Positions 1 through 9,613 of a stretch of 64,000 bases of DNA are shown one piece after another. The notes beneath the pieces are model-generated. The model ran no database searches. It was not told the origin of the DNA and saw nothing but the letters and a program-made list of their open reading frames with translations. Source of the stretch: a bacterium (GTDB lineage: Bacteria; Krumholzibacteriota; Krumholzibacteriia; LZORAL124-64-63); contig JADJCK010000006.1 in the NCBI GenBank assembly GCA_016703265.1, forward strand, positions 186,001-250,000. Direction: 5' to 3'. Positions within the stretch are counted from its first letter, which is position 1. Every line of letters begins with the position of its first letter. A program made the translations under genes and the position numbers.

Positions 1-563
1 CCGCCGTGATCGGCGACCCGGGGCTGTTCGTCGAGCTCGAGTTGTCGGGGGATGAACTGCGCAGGATGTTCGGCCCGGAATCCGGTCCGGATGCCGAGGC
101 CGTCAGCGGTGTGCTCGGAGCATTGCCCTGGCGGGCCTGGGTGGGCCGTGCCGCGGCGGTCAAGGCGGATATCGTCGGCAGGGATTTCCACGAGCATGGA
201 CCGCGTCGCGCCCTGAATCTCGGCCACACGCTCGGGCATGCGCTGGAATCGTACAGCGCCGGCTCCGCATCACCCCTGACGCACGGCCAGGCGGTGGCGA
301 TCGGCATGGCGGTCGTTTTCCGCATCGCCGCCGACCGCGGCCTGTGTCCACTGACTCTCGCCGTCCGCGTGAACGAACTGCTCGACGCCTGTGGTTTGCC
401 CACGCGCTGCGCGGCGCCCCCGGCTGCGGAACTGGAGCGGCTGGTGCAGGCCGACAAGAAGCGCAAGGGCGGCCGCGTGCGCTGGGTCCTGCCCCGTGGC
501 CTGCGTCAACTCGACCTCGAGGGCAGCGTCGAGACGGCTGACCTCATCCGCTGGCTCGATTGA
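1..563 (+). CDS. aroB: 3-dehydroquinate synthase, C-terminal part (gene cut by left edge)
   Basis: Converts DAHP to 3-dehydroquinate, the second step of the shikimate pathway, in the cytoplasm using NAD+ and a divalent metal. The visible 185-odd residues are the C-terminal half of a protein normally about 350 to 370 long; the frame is open to the left edge, so the real start lies outside. The family metal-site motif NLGHTLGHALE is present, followed by THGQAVAIGM, which carries a second ligand histidine, and the C-terminal DKK.K.G.VRWVLP stretch that is typical of AroB. It ends 9 bases before a convergent gene. The motifs make the assignment firm; nothing can be said about its promoter. Confidence 0.95.
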   Translation, partial: AVIGDPGLFVELELSGDELRRMFGPESGPDAEAVSGVLGALPWRAWVGRAAAVKADIVGRDFHEHGPRRALNLGHTLGHALESYSAGSASPLTHGQAVAIGMAVVFRIAADRGLCPLTLAVRVNELLDACGLPTRCAAPPAAELERLVQADKKRKGGRVRWVLPRGLRQLDLEGSVETADLIRWLD

Positions 564-571
564 GCCCGACC

Positions 572-1373
572 CTATTTCGCGAGTACCAGCTTGGACGAGA
601 CCGCCTCGTCGCCCTGCCTCAGGCGCAGCAGGTAGACGCCGGCTGCAGCCGGCCGTCCGCCTTCGTCCGTGCCGTCCCATCGCACCTCGTGCCGGCCGGC
701 TTCCAGATTGCCGTCGAGCAGGCGCCGCACCACGCGGCCGCGCAGGTCGTGGATCGCCAACCGGACGGTGCCGGTGCGCGGCACGTCGAACGAAACCACG
801 GTGCGCGGATTGAAGGGGTTGGGCCTGACCGAGGCGACCGCGAGCGCCGCGGGCAACCCGGCGTCCGGTACCGGCGTCGCCGCAGACCAGGCGGCGACCT
901 GCGCGCTGAAGCCGCCGGCGTGGCCGGTCGCATCGACGGCCGAGACCACGTAGTACCACGGCCCGGCCGGCGGCGCCTCCTCCAGCTGCACTGCGGGGTG
1001 CGCCACGATCGACACGGCCTTCGCCGGGGACGGCACGAAGGCGGACGCCGAGTCGCGATAGACCACGTAGTGGTGGATGTCCGTGGCTGGTGACGCCGTC
1101 CAGCTCAGGCGGATGTGCCCGCCGCCAAGCGCCGTGACGGCCGCCCCGGTCACCGCGGGCGGGGCCACCATGACGGCCCCGGGGCCGCCATGCACGCCGA
1201 TATCGGCCCGGGAACCGTCGGGGTCGGCACAGGCCGGTTCGGGATCGCCCCGGTCCAGGCAGGGCGAATGCTCGCCGAGGGCGCAATCGCCTGGCGCGGC
1301 CGCCAACAGCGGGTCGCGCCCCAGATCGTTGGCGCCGGGCTGTGATCCGGCGGGATAGTCGCCACCGGGATTA
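572..1373 (-). CDS. C-terminal piece of frameshifted secreted protease: FN3 plus FlgD-like sorting domain
   Basis: This is not an independent gene. The frame continues directly from the upstream protease/beta-helix frame after a one-base slip in a run of five C (plus strand 1374-1378). Reading across it gives NNVWGNPGGDYP and then DLGRDPLLAAAPGDC, which is how beta-helix domains in this protein class usually end. The piece then holds a fibronectin type III-like domain (IRLSWTASPATDIHHYVVYR) and a final FlgD/T9SS-like domain of about 85 residues (VRPNPFNPRTVVSFDVP, AAGVYLLRLRQG), the secretion or anchoring signal typical of FCB-group bacteria. The first in-frame start is a TTG at 1306 without a credible ribosome-binding site. 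It ends at 572, tail to tail with aroB. Confidence 0.8.
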
Positions 1374-3707
1374 CCCCCAGACGTTGTTCCAATCGGCAGC
1401 GGCGCCTGCCCCCACCACAGTCAGGCCACCGCCGGCGTTACGCACGACGATGTTGTTGCGGACGGCCAACGCACCGGAGGCCGTCGCCAGCAAGCCGCCC
1501 ACCGAACCGCCGCTGTTGCCGTCGACCAGGCAGTTCTCGATCGAACCGCCGAGCCCCAGTCCCACGATGCCGCCGCCGAGACCGGGTGCGCGGTTGCCGC
1601 GGAAGATCGTGTTGCGCGCGGCGATCAGGCCGCCCTCGAACTCGGCGCCGCCGCCGTTGCCCAGGGCGACGGTGTTGCCCTCGACGAGCCCGCGCGCGAG
1701 TTCCAGCGAACCACCGGCAACCGCGAAGCCGCCGCCGCCGAAGCGTGCGCGATTGCCCTTCACCGAGACGTCCGTGAGCGTTGCCGCGCCGCCGGCAATG
1801 TACATGGCGCCGCCGCGATAACAGGAGCCGTTGCCGTCAATGCTCCCGCCGACCACGTCCAGTTGCGATGACTGGCCGTGCAGTGCGGCCCCGAAGCAGC
1901 CGTCGGCGCTGTCGGCACAGGCATTGGCGGTGAACGTGCAGTTGGTGATGGCAACCTCAGCGCCGATGGCGCTGATGGCACCGCCGCGCGTGGCGCGATT
2001 GCCGGTGAACACGCAGGAATCCACGCTTGGCTGCCCGCCGAGCACGCAGATGGCACCACCGTACCCGACGTTCGATCCGAGTGCCGCGCGGTTGTTCCGG
2101 AACTCGCAGTTGCGGATGGTCGGCGCCGCATCCTGGACGAAGATCGCGCCGCCATGCTGCCCCGGCACCGGGGCCGAGCCGTTGCCGCCGTAGCAGTTCT
2201 CGAACACGAAGTTGTCCACCAGCGAGAAGTCGCCGGCGGCCGCGTTGAACCGCAGTGCCGAGCCACCGCACTCGACGCGCGTCGGGTGGGCCAGCCGATC
2301 CTGCGCCGTGAATGCGGCATTCCAGGAGCCGAGGAGCCGGACGGTGGAACTGACGGTGATGCGCGACGTGTAGTCGCCGCCGGCCACCAGGACGGTATCA
2401 TGGCCGGCGCACGCGGCCACGGCGTCGGCGATGGAATGCGCCGCTGTCGCCGGCGTTTCGTAGGGCGCGGTGTTGTTGCCGGCCGCACTGACGTAGCGCG
2501 TGCGGTGCCCGACGATCTGCAACGGCCGGTCCGCGAACTCGTAGCCGTAGCGCGTGCCGGCCGAGGCGCTGATCAACAGTCGCGCCGCGGTTGCCGAGGT
2601 GTTGGGAACGACCCAGTCGTAGTGTCCCGTATTGGGCACGCCCGCGGCGATCACGACATCGCTGCACAGGCCGTCCCAGCCGAGCCTGAGGTCGACCGTG
2701 CCCACGCCCGCGCCGGACGTCGACCAGGTCACCGGCACGGTGGCGCCGGCCATCAACGGCTCGGTGCCCAGCAGGGAATCGATCGCGAAGGCCGTCGTCG
2801 GCGGCGCGCAGGTCAACTGCGTGACATCATTCCCTGTGCGGGCCGCGCCGTATTGCACCCAGATGTAGCCCGACTGCCCGAAGCCCGGACCCCAGCTGTT
2901 CTTGATCAGCCAGGCACCGTTGCCGCCGCACGCGCGGTCGTCCCAGCCCACGATGAGCACGAGATGGTTGACGTAGCTGCCCGGCGAATCGAAGCAGCCG
3001 CTCTCGTAGGCCTCGAATGCCGCGTCGGCATCGATGCCTGTACATACGGGACCATCGAGCAGCGCCGTCTTGATCTGGGTGACGTTGTTGCTGATATAGC
3101 GGTAGCCCGTGACCCAGGCGAACTTCAGGAACTGGTCCTGGAGGCACGGCGCCTGCGGCGGATCGGCGGTGAGGTACGGGTGGCAGTTCTCGAGCACGCC
3201 GCCTTTCTGCTGGAAAACGGCATAGGCCGCATCCGCCCAGCCCCCGTCACAGCCGGCGCCGTAGTTGTTGCACGAGACCACCTGCTGCTCCGACAGGTCC
3301 AGCGTCACGCCGTACCGGATCTTCATGTGGGCCTCGAGCTCGGCGGTCGCCGCAAACGCCCAGCAGCTGCCGCACGAGCTCTGGTCCTTGACCGGGGTGA
3401 CGCCGCCCTGGTCGACCCAGCTGAAATTGGACGGCAGCGTCTTGTCCTGCGGCAGGATCACGAGGTGGCTCGCCAGTTCCTTGTCGTACCCCGGTGGCGG
3501 CGCGTAGCCGCGCAGTCCGGCCCTGCGGGCCTCGGTGAGGGTCGACGTGAAATGGTCGTTGACGGTGAACGACCAGCCGTTGGCCTCGATCTCGCGGCGC
3601 AGGGAATCCAGGTCGGCAGCCCCGGCCACGGCCGGCAGCAGCCCCGCCAGCGTGACGAACAGGAAAAGCGGAATGACGACGGCCAGCGGGCGGGCTAAGC
3701 GGAGCAT
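1371..3707 (-). CDS. Secreted papain-family (C1A) cysteine protease with parallel beta-helix; frameshifted
   Basis: Predicted exported endopeptidase. The N-terminus is a signal peptide (hydrophobic to AVAGA), followed by a short propeptide. The C1A catalytic domain at about 90 to 310 keeps every key residue: the oxyanion Gln and nucleophile Cys in QSSCGSCWAF, the His in NHLVLIVGWD and the Asn in IKNSWG. Next come an Ig-like stretch (about 315 to 400) and a right-handed beta-helix (about 420 to 775) with repeated GGAI-N-F-GN units. The frame stops at TAA right after NNVWG; a one-base correction joins it to the FN3/FlgD-like piece to give a protein of 1044 residues. The start ATG has an AAAGGA site 7 bases upstream, and a possible extended -10 (TGTTATCAT on the minus strand, near 3796-3804) lies about 90 bases upstream. 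Confidence 0.85.
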   Translation of the reverse strand: MLRLARPLAVVIPLFLFVTLAGLLPAVAGAADLDSLRREIEANGWSFTVNDHFTSTLTEARRAGLRGYAPPPGYDKELASHLVILPQDKTLPSNFSWVDQGGVTPVKDQSSCGSCWAFAATAELEAHMKIRYGVTLDLSEQQVVSCNNYGAGCDGGWADAAYAVFQQKGGVLENCHPYLTADPPQAPCLQDQFLKFAWVTGYRYISNNVTQIKTALLDGPVCTGIDADAAFEAYESGCFDSPGSYVNHLVLIVGWDDRACGGNGAWLIKNSWGPGFGQSGYIWVQYGAARTGNDVTQLTCAPPTTAFAIDSLLGTEPLMAGATVPVTWSTSGAGVGTVDLRLGWDGLCSDVVIAAGVPNTGHYDWVVPNTSATAARLLISASAGTRYGYEFADRPLQIVGHRTRYVSAAGNNTAPYETPATAAHSIADAVAACAGHDTVLVAGGDYTSRITVSSTVRLLGSWNAAFTAQDRLAHPTRVECGGSALRFNAAAGDFSLVDNFVFENCYGGNGSAPVPGQHGGAIFVQDAAPTIRNCEFRNNRAALGSNVGYGGAICVLGGQPSVDSCVFTGNRATRGGAISAIGAEVAITNCTFTANACADSADGCFGAALHGQSSQLDVVGGSIDGNGSCYRGGAMYIAGGAATLTDVSVKGNRARFGGGGFAVAGGSLELARGLVEGNTVALGNGGGAEFEGGLIAARNTIFRGNRAPGLGGGIVGLGLGGSIENCLVDGNSGGSVGGLLATASGALAVRNNIVVRNAGGGLTVVGAGAAADWNNVWG

Positions 3708-3850
3708 CCGGAAGTCCTTTCAGAAAGGCAGCTTGGGCGACGGCACACCCACCCGGGGCACCCTCCGGGCGCCACCGGTTCCAGCTTGATCTTTGATGAT
3801 AACAGAACCGATGGTGCGCCGTCGACCGCGAATCCGGTCCGGCCCGGGCC

Positions 3851-5926
3851 TCAATAGGAGGAGACCGGGTCGATGTCGAGCATGACCTCCACCCCGGGGA
3901 AGCTGACCGTCAAAGTGCGCAGGCAGCCGGCCAGCCAGGCCTTGTGACGCAGCGGGAGATCGCCCTTCAGCAGCACCTGGAAGCGGTAGCGATCCATGAG
4001 GCGCTCGAAGACGGCCGGCGCCGGTCCCAGTACGACAATGGCATCGCCGGCGAACTGCTCGCGCAGGGCGCCTCCGAGCGCGGCGGCGGCTGCGGCCGCC
4101 TCGGCCTGTGCGCGGGCGGCGATGCCGACCCGGGCCAGCCGCCGGTAGGGCGGGTAGCCGAGCGTCCGGCGCACATCCAGTTCCGCCGCCGCGAAAGCCC
4201 GGAAGTCGTGGCTCGCGACCGCGACGATGACCGGGTGCTCCGGTTGCCACGTCTGCAGGATGACCTGCCCCTGCGCCGCGCGGCCGGCGCGCCCGGCGAC
4301 CTGCGACAGCAGCTGGAACGAGCGCTCGGCCGCGCGGAAGTCCGGCATGGCCAGCCCGTCGTCGGCGGCCAGCACGCCCACCAGTGACACGCCCGGGAAG
4401 TGGTGCCCCTTGGCCACCATCTGCGTCCCCAGCAGGATGTCGGCTTCGCCTCGCGCAAACGCCCCGAGGATCCGGTGATGGCTGTCACGCCCCGAGGTGG
4501 TGTCGCGGTCCAGTCGCAGCAGACGCGCCTGCGGAAAGCGCCCCTGCAGGTGCAGTTCGAGCCGTTCCGTACCCGCGCCCGAGGGCAGGAACGCGGCGTG
4601 TCCGCACTCCTCGCACGATGGGGGCACCGGTCGCGTGTGGCCACAGTAGTGGCAGAGCAGGCGCCGCGGGCGCAGGTGATAGGTGACGGCGATGTCGCAG
4701 TCGGGGCACGCAGCGGCCGTGCCGCAGCCGGCGCACTGGAGTGAACGGGCGAACCCGCGTCGATTGTAGAACAGGATGACCTGCTCACGGCGTTCGAGCG
4801 CCGCCGAAACGGCCGCATCGAGCTCCGGCGAAACTCCGTCAGGCGAGGCGGCGCCGCGCACGTCGACGATCGCCACCTCCGGCAGCGGGACACCCATGCG
4901 CTCGGGCAGTTCCCACAATCCGTAGCGGCCGTCACGCGCGTTGGCGAGGGATTCGAGGTCGGGAGTGGCCGACCCGAGCACCACCAGAGCGCCGCACTCG
5001 CGCCCGCGCACCAGCGCGGCGTGGCGGGCATGGTAGCGGGGCTTCTCGTCCTGCTTGTAGGAACTCTCGTGTTCCTCGTCGACGACGATCAGGCCGAGAT
5101 CGCGCACGGGGGCGAACAGGGCCGACCGCGGCCCGACCACGACCCTCGTCTCCCCGCGTGCCGCCTGTTCATGGACGCGGCTGCGCTGCCCGGCCGACAA
5201 CCCGCTGTGCACCGCGGCGACATCGTTGCCGAATCGCGCGGCGATGCGCGACAGTGTCTGCGGCGTCAACGCGATCTCGGGCAGCAGGAACAGGGCGCCA
5301 CGCCCCATCTCCAGCGCCGTGGCGATCAGCGTCAGGTAGACCTCGGTCTTGCCGCTGCCCGTGACGCCGTGCAGCAGCACGGCCGAAAACGTGCGGCCGC
5401 CCAGGCGCTGCCGACCGTCGTCAACGGCCACTTGCTGTGCGGTCGTCAGGTGCGTCACGGCGCCGTCGACAGTCGGGTAGCCCGCCGGCGCCGCGCGGCG
5501 TCCCTGGCGCACGGTCGTGCCCGGCGAGGGCGGGTGGAACAGCGGTACGACCTCGCCCAGCGGCAAGGCGTAATAGGTGGCCAGCCAGTCGGCGAGGCGC
5601 CGCCGCTCGCCCACGAGGCGGTACTCGACCGGCAGCACGCGGGTGATGTCGCGCAGCCGGATCGCCGGCGCCGAACCTTCCGCCGGCTCGGCCGGCGCCT
5701 GCGGCGGTGCGGGCGCGTCGGCCTGTACCACCAGGCCCACCACGTGCTTTCGACGCCCGAAGACGACCTCGACCAGGTCGCCGGCTTCCACAACGCGCGA
5801 CGACGGCTCCACGCCCGGCAGGTGCAGGTAGGTGAACGTCTGCGGCAGCGGCACGGGAAGCGCCACTTCGAGGCGCTGCACGGACCGCGGACCCTGCCCT
5901 GCCACCTTCTGTCCACCCGCCGTCAT
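3851..5926 (-). CDS. priA: Primosomal protein N' (replication restart helicase PriA)
   Basis: A 3'-to-5' superfamily 2 DNA helicase that recognises stalled forks and reloads the replicative helicase. About 691 residues, slightly shorter than E. coli PriA. The N-terminal DNA-binding domain (VALPVPLPQTFTYLHLP) is followed by Walker A GVTGSGKTE near residue 187 and Walker B/DEEH near 280. Eight cysteines of the zinc-binding insert lie near 395 to 452 (CAGCGTAAACPDC, CHYCGH, CEECG), then the helicase C motifs (LLGTQMVAKGHHFPGVSLVGV, SQVAGRAGRA). I chose the ATG at 5926 because GAGAGGG lies 5 bases upstream; an ATG at 5947 is possible. The larger open frame upstream is not PriA-like. Confidence 0.96.
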   Translation of the reverse strand: MTAGGQKVAGQGPRSVQRLEVALPVPLPQTFTYLHLPGVEPSSRVVEAGDLVEVVFGRRKHVVGLVVQADAPAPPQAPAEPAEGSAPAIRLRDITRVLPVEYRLVGERRRLADWLATYYALPLGEVVPLFHPPSPGTTVRQGRRAAPAGYPTVDGAVTHLTTAQQVAVDDGRQRLGGRTFSAVLLHGVTGSGKTEVYLTLIATALEMGRGALFLLPEIALTPQTLSRIAARFGNDVAAVHSGLSAGQRSRVHEQAARGETRVVVGPRSALFAPVRDLGLIVVDEEHESSYKQDEKPRYHARHAALVRGRECGALVVLGSATPDLESLANARDGRYGLWELPERMGVPLPEVAIVDVRGAASPDGVSPELDAAVSAALERREQVILFYNRRGFARSLQCAGCGTAAACPDCDIAVTYHLRPRRLLCHYCGHTRPVPPSCEECGHAAFLPSGAGTERLELHLQGRFPQARLLRLDRDTTSGRDSHHRILGAFARGEADILLGTQMVAKGHHFPGVSLVGVLAADDGLAMPDFRAAERSFQLLSQVAGRAGRAAQGQVILQTWQPEHPVIVAVASHDFRAFAAAELDVRRTLGYPPYRRLARVGIAARAQAEAAAAAAALGGALREQFAGDAIVVLGPAPAVFERLMDRYRFQVLLKGDLPLRHKAWLAGCLRTLTVSFPGVEVMLDIDPVSSY

Positions 5927-6090
5927 CGTTTCCCTCTCGATGGTCATTCGCGTCCCGGGGTCGGCATGGTAGCGCGGCACGGCGGGTGCGTCCATCGGCA
6001 CGCCGTGCCGCACCTGCGGCACAGCAAGGGACCGGCGGCTGCCGGTCCCCGAATCCACGCCCTGTTCGAGATCGCTGCTGCCGCCGGAGG

Positions 6091-6465
6091 CTACTCCTGG
6101 GCCACACCGAGGATGGACTGCACCAGGTCGATGACCTTCTGGGGGCTGAAAGGCTTGGTGACGTACTCCGCGGCGCCGGCCGCTTCGCCCGCCTCGCGGT
6201 CCTCGCGACTCGAGCGCGCCGTCAGCAGGATGACCGGTATATTCCGTGTGCGCGTGTCGGCCTTCAGGCGCCGGCAGGCCTCGACACCGCCACAACCGGG
6301 CATCATGACATCCATGATGATCAGGTCGGGCGCTTCGCTGGCAGCCAGCTCCAGGGCTTCCTCCCCGTCCTGCGCGGAGATCACGTCGAAGCCCTCGACA
6401 TTCAGGCTGAAGTCCAGGATATGACGGATGTTGTGTTCGTCGTCGGCGATCAGGATCCTGCGCAC
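6091..6465 (-). CDS. Single-domain response regulator (receiver only)
   Basis: A CheY/Spo0F-like receiver of 124 residues with no output domain, so it probably acts by protein contact or as a phosphorelay intermediate. The acidic pair (ADDE), phospho-acceptor Asp52 in IIMDVMMPG, the conserved Thr (LLTA) and Lys (VTKPFSP) are all present. The start is the GTG at 6465, giving VRRILIADDE, because a perfect GAGGAGG sits 8 bases upstream; the ATG further upstream would add a non-family leader. It lies 90 bases downstream of a hybrid kinase gene and is probably transcribed with it. Its partner kinase is likely that neighbour, by inference. Confidence 0.92.
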   Translation of the reverse strand: MRRILIADDEHNIRHILDFSLNVEGFDVISAQDGEEALELAASEAPDLIIMDVMMPGCGGVEACRRLKADTRTRNIPVILLTARSSREDREAGEAAGAAEYVTKPFSPQKVIDLVQSILGVAQE

Positions 6466-6555
6466 GTCTCGGTCCTCCTCGGCAGCGGTTCGGTTATCGG
6501 CATCTATCGGCAGGCGACCGACGGACCTGAGCCCGGGTCGCACGCGGTCCGGTTC

Positions 6556-9186
6556 CTAGTCCCGGACCGAGACCATCCCTTCACGATCGAGAACGGGGCG
6601 ACGCAGTTCGCCGGCCATGCCCGCGTCAACCTGCAGCGCAAGGATGCGTTCGCGCCGCGAGTCCACTTCCACCAGGAATTCGGGCGTCAGCCGCGGACAG
6701 TAGCGGCTGCCGGAATGGTCACGCAGCTCGGCTGTGGCCGCTTCCAGGGTCCAGGCGCCGCGCCACGGCCGCCGGCTGAGCAGGGCCGCCAGGGTGTCGG
6801 TCAACCGCAGCAGGCGCGCCCCGACCGGGATGGCCTCGCCGGCCAGGCCGGCCGGGTAGCCGGTGCCATCGACATTCTCGTGGTGGTGACGGATCAGGCG
6901 CCGGACGCGCGGATCCACGGCAAGCGGCGCCAGGATCTCCAGGCCGGCCGCGACGTGACCCTGGACCAGCCTTTCCTCCGCTTCATCGAGTCGTCCCGCC
7001 CGGGCCAGCAGCTGCGGCGGCACCCGGCTGAGCCCCACGTCGTAGTAAGGGAGCGCGAACGCCAGCGCCGCCAGGTCCTCCTGGTCGAAGCCGAGCCGGC
7101 GCGCCGTCGCCAGGCAGATCTCGCGGCAGATACCGTGCAGGCTCTCGCGACAGGGCTGGCCGACGGCTGTCGTCGCCCTCAGGGCGTAGCGGACCTGTTG
7201 CAGCGAGAGCCCTTCGCGGTTCCAGGAGGCGAAACGCTCCAGCAGCCCGGCCACGCGCGGCGCCAGGCCCTCCATCAACAGGCGATCGTCGTCGTCGAGT
7301 GCCGTGCCGTCGATCTTGTTGTTGACCGTCAGGACGCCCACGCAGCGATCACCCTCGTGCAGGGGGACGCAAAGCAGCGACGGTGTCGTGTAGCGCGGCT
7401 CGTTCGATTCACGCGGTCCGTCCGGCCCGGCGTTGAGGTCGGTGATCAGCAACGTACGACCGGTCGCCCAGACACGACCCGCGTAGCCGGCGCCGCGACG
7501 CAGGCGGGCGCCCTGCACCACCGCACCCGGCAAGCCGATGGCGGCACGGACCACCAGCGCCTGCCCGTCCTCGTCCGGGACCATCAAGGCAGCCGTCTGC
7601 ACGCCGAGACTGCCGCCGACCCAGTGCATGAGGCGCTGCAGGAACTCGCCCGGCTCGAGGCCGCCTGCACCGACGTTCTCCTGCTCGCGATTGAGCACGA
7701 CCGGCGCCCGGCGCGGCAACAGCACGGTGAACCGCGCGCCCTTCGGTTCGACATTCTCCGCCCAGATGCGGCCATCGTGATGCTGCACGATGTCGTGGCA
7801 GATCGCCAGGCCGACGCCCTGCCCGTTGTGGGCGCGCGTGGCGGAACCATCGACCTGGAAGAACGACTGGAAGATCTCGCCGAGCTTGTCGTCGGGTATG
7901 CCGATGCCCGTGTCCTCGACGGTCATGCGTGCCGCCGTGCCGGCTTCGCTCACCGTGATCGTCACGCGGCCGCCGTCCGAGGTGAACTTGATGGCGTTGT
8001 CGACCAGATGGTCCAGCATCTGGCGCAACAGGACCTGGTCGGCAGGCAGCCAGATCGGCGCCTCGCCGGACTCGACAACCAGTTCCAAACCACGCTCATG
8101 TGCCCGGCGCGACCAGCTTTCCGACTGGCGCCGCAGCAGCTGCGCCAGGTCGACCTCGGCCGTGTGGAGAGCCGGACGCCCCTTCTCCATGCTGCTGATC
8201 TCGAGGATGTCGTTGATCACGCCGCCGAGCCGCTGGCTCTCGGTGTGGATCACGCGCAGGAACTCGGCCAGCGATTCACCCGACAGGCTGTCCAGGTTCG
8301 ACTGCAGCAGTTCGCTGTAGGCGGAGATCGAGGTGAGCGGCGTGCGCAGTTCGTGACTCACGTTCGCCACGAAATTGCGCTTCATCTTGGCCAGGCTGTC
8401 GAGCTTGCGCGACGCCGCGGAGAGTTCGGCGTTGCGGGCCGCGAGCCGGTCATAGATCTCCGCGGATTCCAGCGCCGTGGACGATTGCTGCAGCAGGAAC
8501 TCGAGCAGGCGCAGGCGGTCGGGATCGGGAACGCGACCGTCGACGGGGTCGGCAAGGCACAGGAAGCCGAATCGTTCACCGGAAGCGGCGACCAGAGGCG
8601 CCACCAGGCGCAGGCCGTTGCCCCAGGGCCCGGCCGCCGGAGCCGTCTGGTCCGTGCCGGGGCCGCCCGGCACCAGGAAACAGTTCGAGTAGCGGTGCTG
8701 CGGGGACGTCAACTCCGCGAAGACGCCCAGCGGGACGGGAGCGGCCGCCAGCGCCGCCACCTCTTCCGCATCGAGACCGGCGAAGGAGCGGGCGACGAAG
8801 GCATGCACCGTGTCGTCCCAGAGGCTCAGGTATGCGCGCCTGAAGCCGCCCAGTTCGACCACGGTCGCGACCACCCGGTCGGCCAGTTCACCGCGCGCGT
8901 ACGTCGAGTTCAGGCGGTTCGAGGCGGCCAGGATACGCTCGAGTGCGCGGACCCTCGCACGCCACGGGGCAGCGGGGTCGGCTTCACCGACACCAGGCGT
9001 CACTGTGTCCGCGGCCGCCGCGACAGGGGACATCGGCCAGCGCAGGAGCCCGGCCAGCCCGGCCAGCAGGATGCCGGCGACCGCGGTCATCGCCCCGTCG
9101 CCGCGTACGGCAGCCAGCAGCGCCGCGCCCGCCACCATGGCGGCAAGCAGCGAAGCGAAGCGGGCTGTGACGCGTGCCGAGGGCAT
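6556..9186 (-). CDS. Membrane histidine kinase, GAF-HisKA-HATPase-GAF with degenerate HD-GYP tail
   Basis: Sensor kinase of 876 residues. Two N-terminal hydrophobic segments (about 10 to 50) are followed by a GAF domain (about 85 to 245), HisKA with the phospho-acceptor His278 in VSHELRTPLT, and an HATPase domain (about 375 to 490) with DNAIKF (N box), EDTGIGIP and GQGVGLAI. A second GAF follows (about 510 to 660) and a C-terminal HD-GYP-like domain (about 700 to 850). In that last domain HHHENVDGTGYPAG is intact, but the HD pair reads YYD, so the first metal-binding His is gone and phosphodiesterase activity is doubtful. It lies between two receiver-only genes, 9 bases from the upstream one, and a second kinase of the same layout follows: an apparent tandem duplication of a signalling unit. 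Confidence 0.88.
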   Translation of the reverse strand: MPSARVTARFASLLAAMVAGAALLAAVRGDGAMTAVAGILLAGLAGLLRWPMSPVAAAADTVTPGVGEADPAAPWRARVRALERILAASNRLNSTYARGELADRVVATVVELGGFRRAYLSLWDDTVHAFVARSFAGLDAEEVAALAAAPVPLGVFAELTSPQHRYSNCFLVPGGPGTDQTAPAAGPWGNGLRLVAPLVAASGERFGFLCLADPVDGRVPDPDRLRLLEFLLQQSSTALESAEIYDRLAARNAELSAASRKLDSLAKMKRNFVANVSHELRTPLTSISAYSELLQSNLDSLSGESLAEFLRVIHTESQRLGGVINDILEISSMEKGRPALHTAEVDLAQLLRRQSESWSRRAHERGLELVVESGEAPIWLPADQVLLRQMLDHLVDNAIKFTSDGGRVTITVSEAGTAARMTVEDTGIGIPDDKLGEIFQSFFQVDGSATRAHNGQGVGLAICHDIVQHHDGRIWAENVEPKGARFTVLLPRRAPVVLNREQENVGAGGLEPGEFLQRLMHWVGGSLGVQTAALMVPDEDGQALVVRAAIGLPGAVVQGARLRRGAGYAGRVWATGRTLLITDLNAGPDGPRESNEPRYTTPSLLCVPLHEGDRCVGVLTVNNKIDGTALDDDDRLLMEGLAPRVAGLLERFASWNREGLSLQQVRYALRATTAVGQPCRESLHGICREICLATARRLGFDQEDLAALAFALPYYDVGLSRVPPQLLARAGRLDEAEERLVQGHVAAGLEILAPLAVDPRVRRLIRHHHENVDGTGYPAGLAGEAIPVGARLLRLTDTLAALLSRRPWRGAWTLEAATAELRDHSGSRYCPRLTPEFLVEVDSRRERILALQVDAGMAGELRRPVLDREGMVSVRD

Positions 9187-9195
9187 TGACGGTGC

Positions 9196-9585
9196 CTACA
9201 CCTTTCCCGACCGAGCGGCCAGCATGCGACCGACGCGATCCACCAGCTTGGCGATCACGAAGGGCTTGCGCATGAACAGGTCGGCGCCGGCTTCCTTCAT
9301 GCGGGCCCTCGTCTCCTCGTCCGCGCGGGCCGACAGGGCCACGATCAGCGTGCCGCCCTGCATGCGGTTGCGTCGGATCAGGCGCGTGGCATCGACGCCA
9401 TCCAGCTTCGGCATCATGATGTCCATGATCACCACGTCCGGCTGGAACGAGGCCATCTTGTTCATGCAGTCGATCCCGTCGTGGGCATTCGCCACCTCGA
9501 ATCCTTCATTGGCGAAGGTCTGCGCCAGCAGGGTGGCGATGGGCTTCTCGTCATCCACGATCAGGATTCTCGGGCGCGGGGCCAT
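9196..9585 (-). CDS. Single-domain response regulator (receiver only)
   Basis: Receiver domain of 129 residues without an output domain. DDE acidic cluster at 11 to 13, phospho-acceptor Asp55 in VIMDIMMPK, the switch Ser (ALSA) and Lys (RKPF) are visible. The ATG at 9585 starts MAPRPRILIVDDE and has GAGGAGCGAG just upstream. It sits 9 bases before one hybrid kinase gene and 28 bases after another, so it should be co-transcribed with both. It is paralogous to the receiver at 6091-6465, consistent with duplication of a receiver-plus-kinase pair. Which kinase it serves cannot be read from sequence. Confidence 0.92.
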   Translation of the reverse strand: MAPRPRILIVDDEKPIATLLAQTFANEGFEVANAHDGIDCMNKMASFQPDVVIMDIMMPKLDGVDATRLIRRNRMQGGTLIVALSARADEETRARMKEAGADLFMRKPFVIAKLVDRVGRMLAARSGKV

Positions 9586-9613
9586 GCTCGCTCCTCGGGC
9601 TGCTGGTCGAATT

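Noticed and set aside
1371..1380. A programmed ribosomal frameshift in the protease gene
   Set aside because: A plain five-base C run with no clear slippery heptamer or downstream pseudoknot; a base-call slip or phase variation is simpler. A second frameshift in essential tsaD favours errors.
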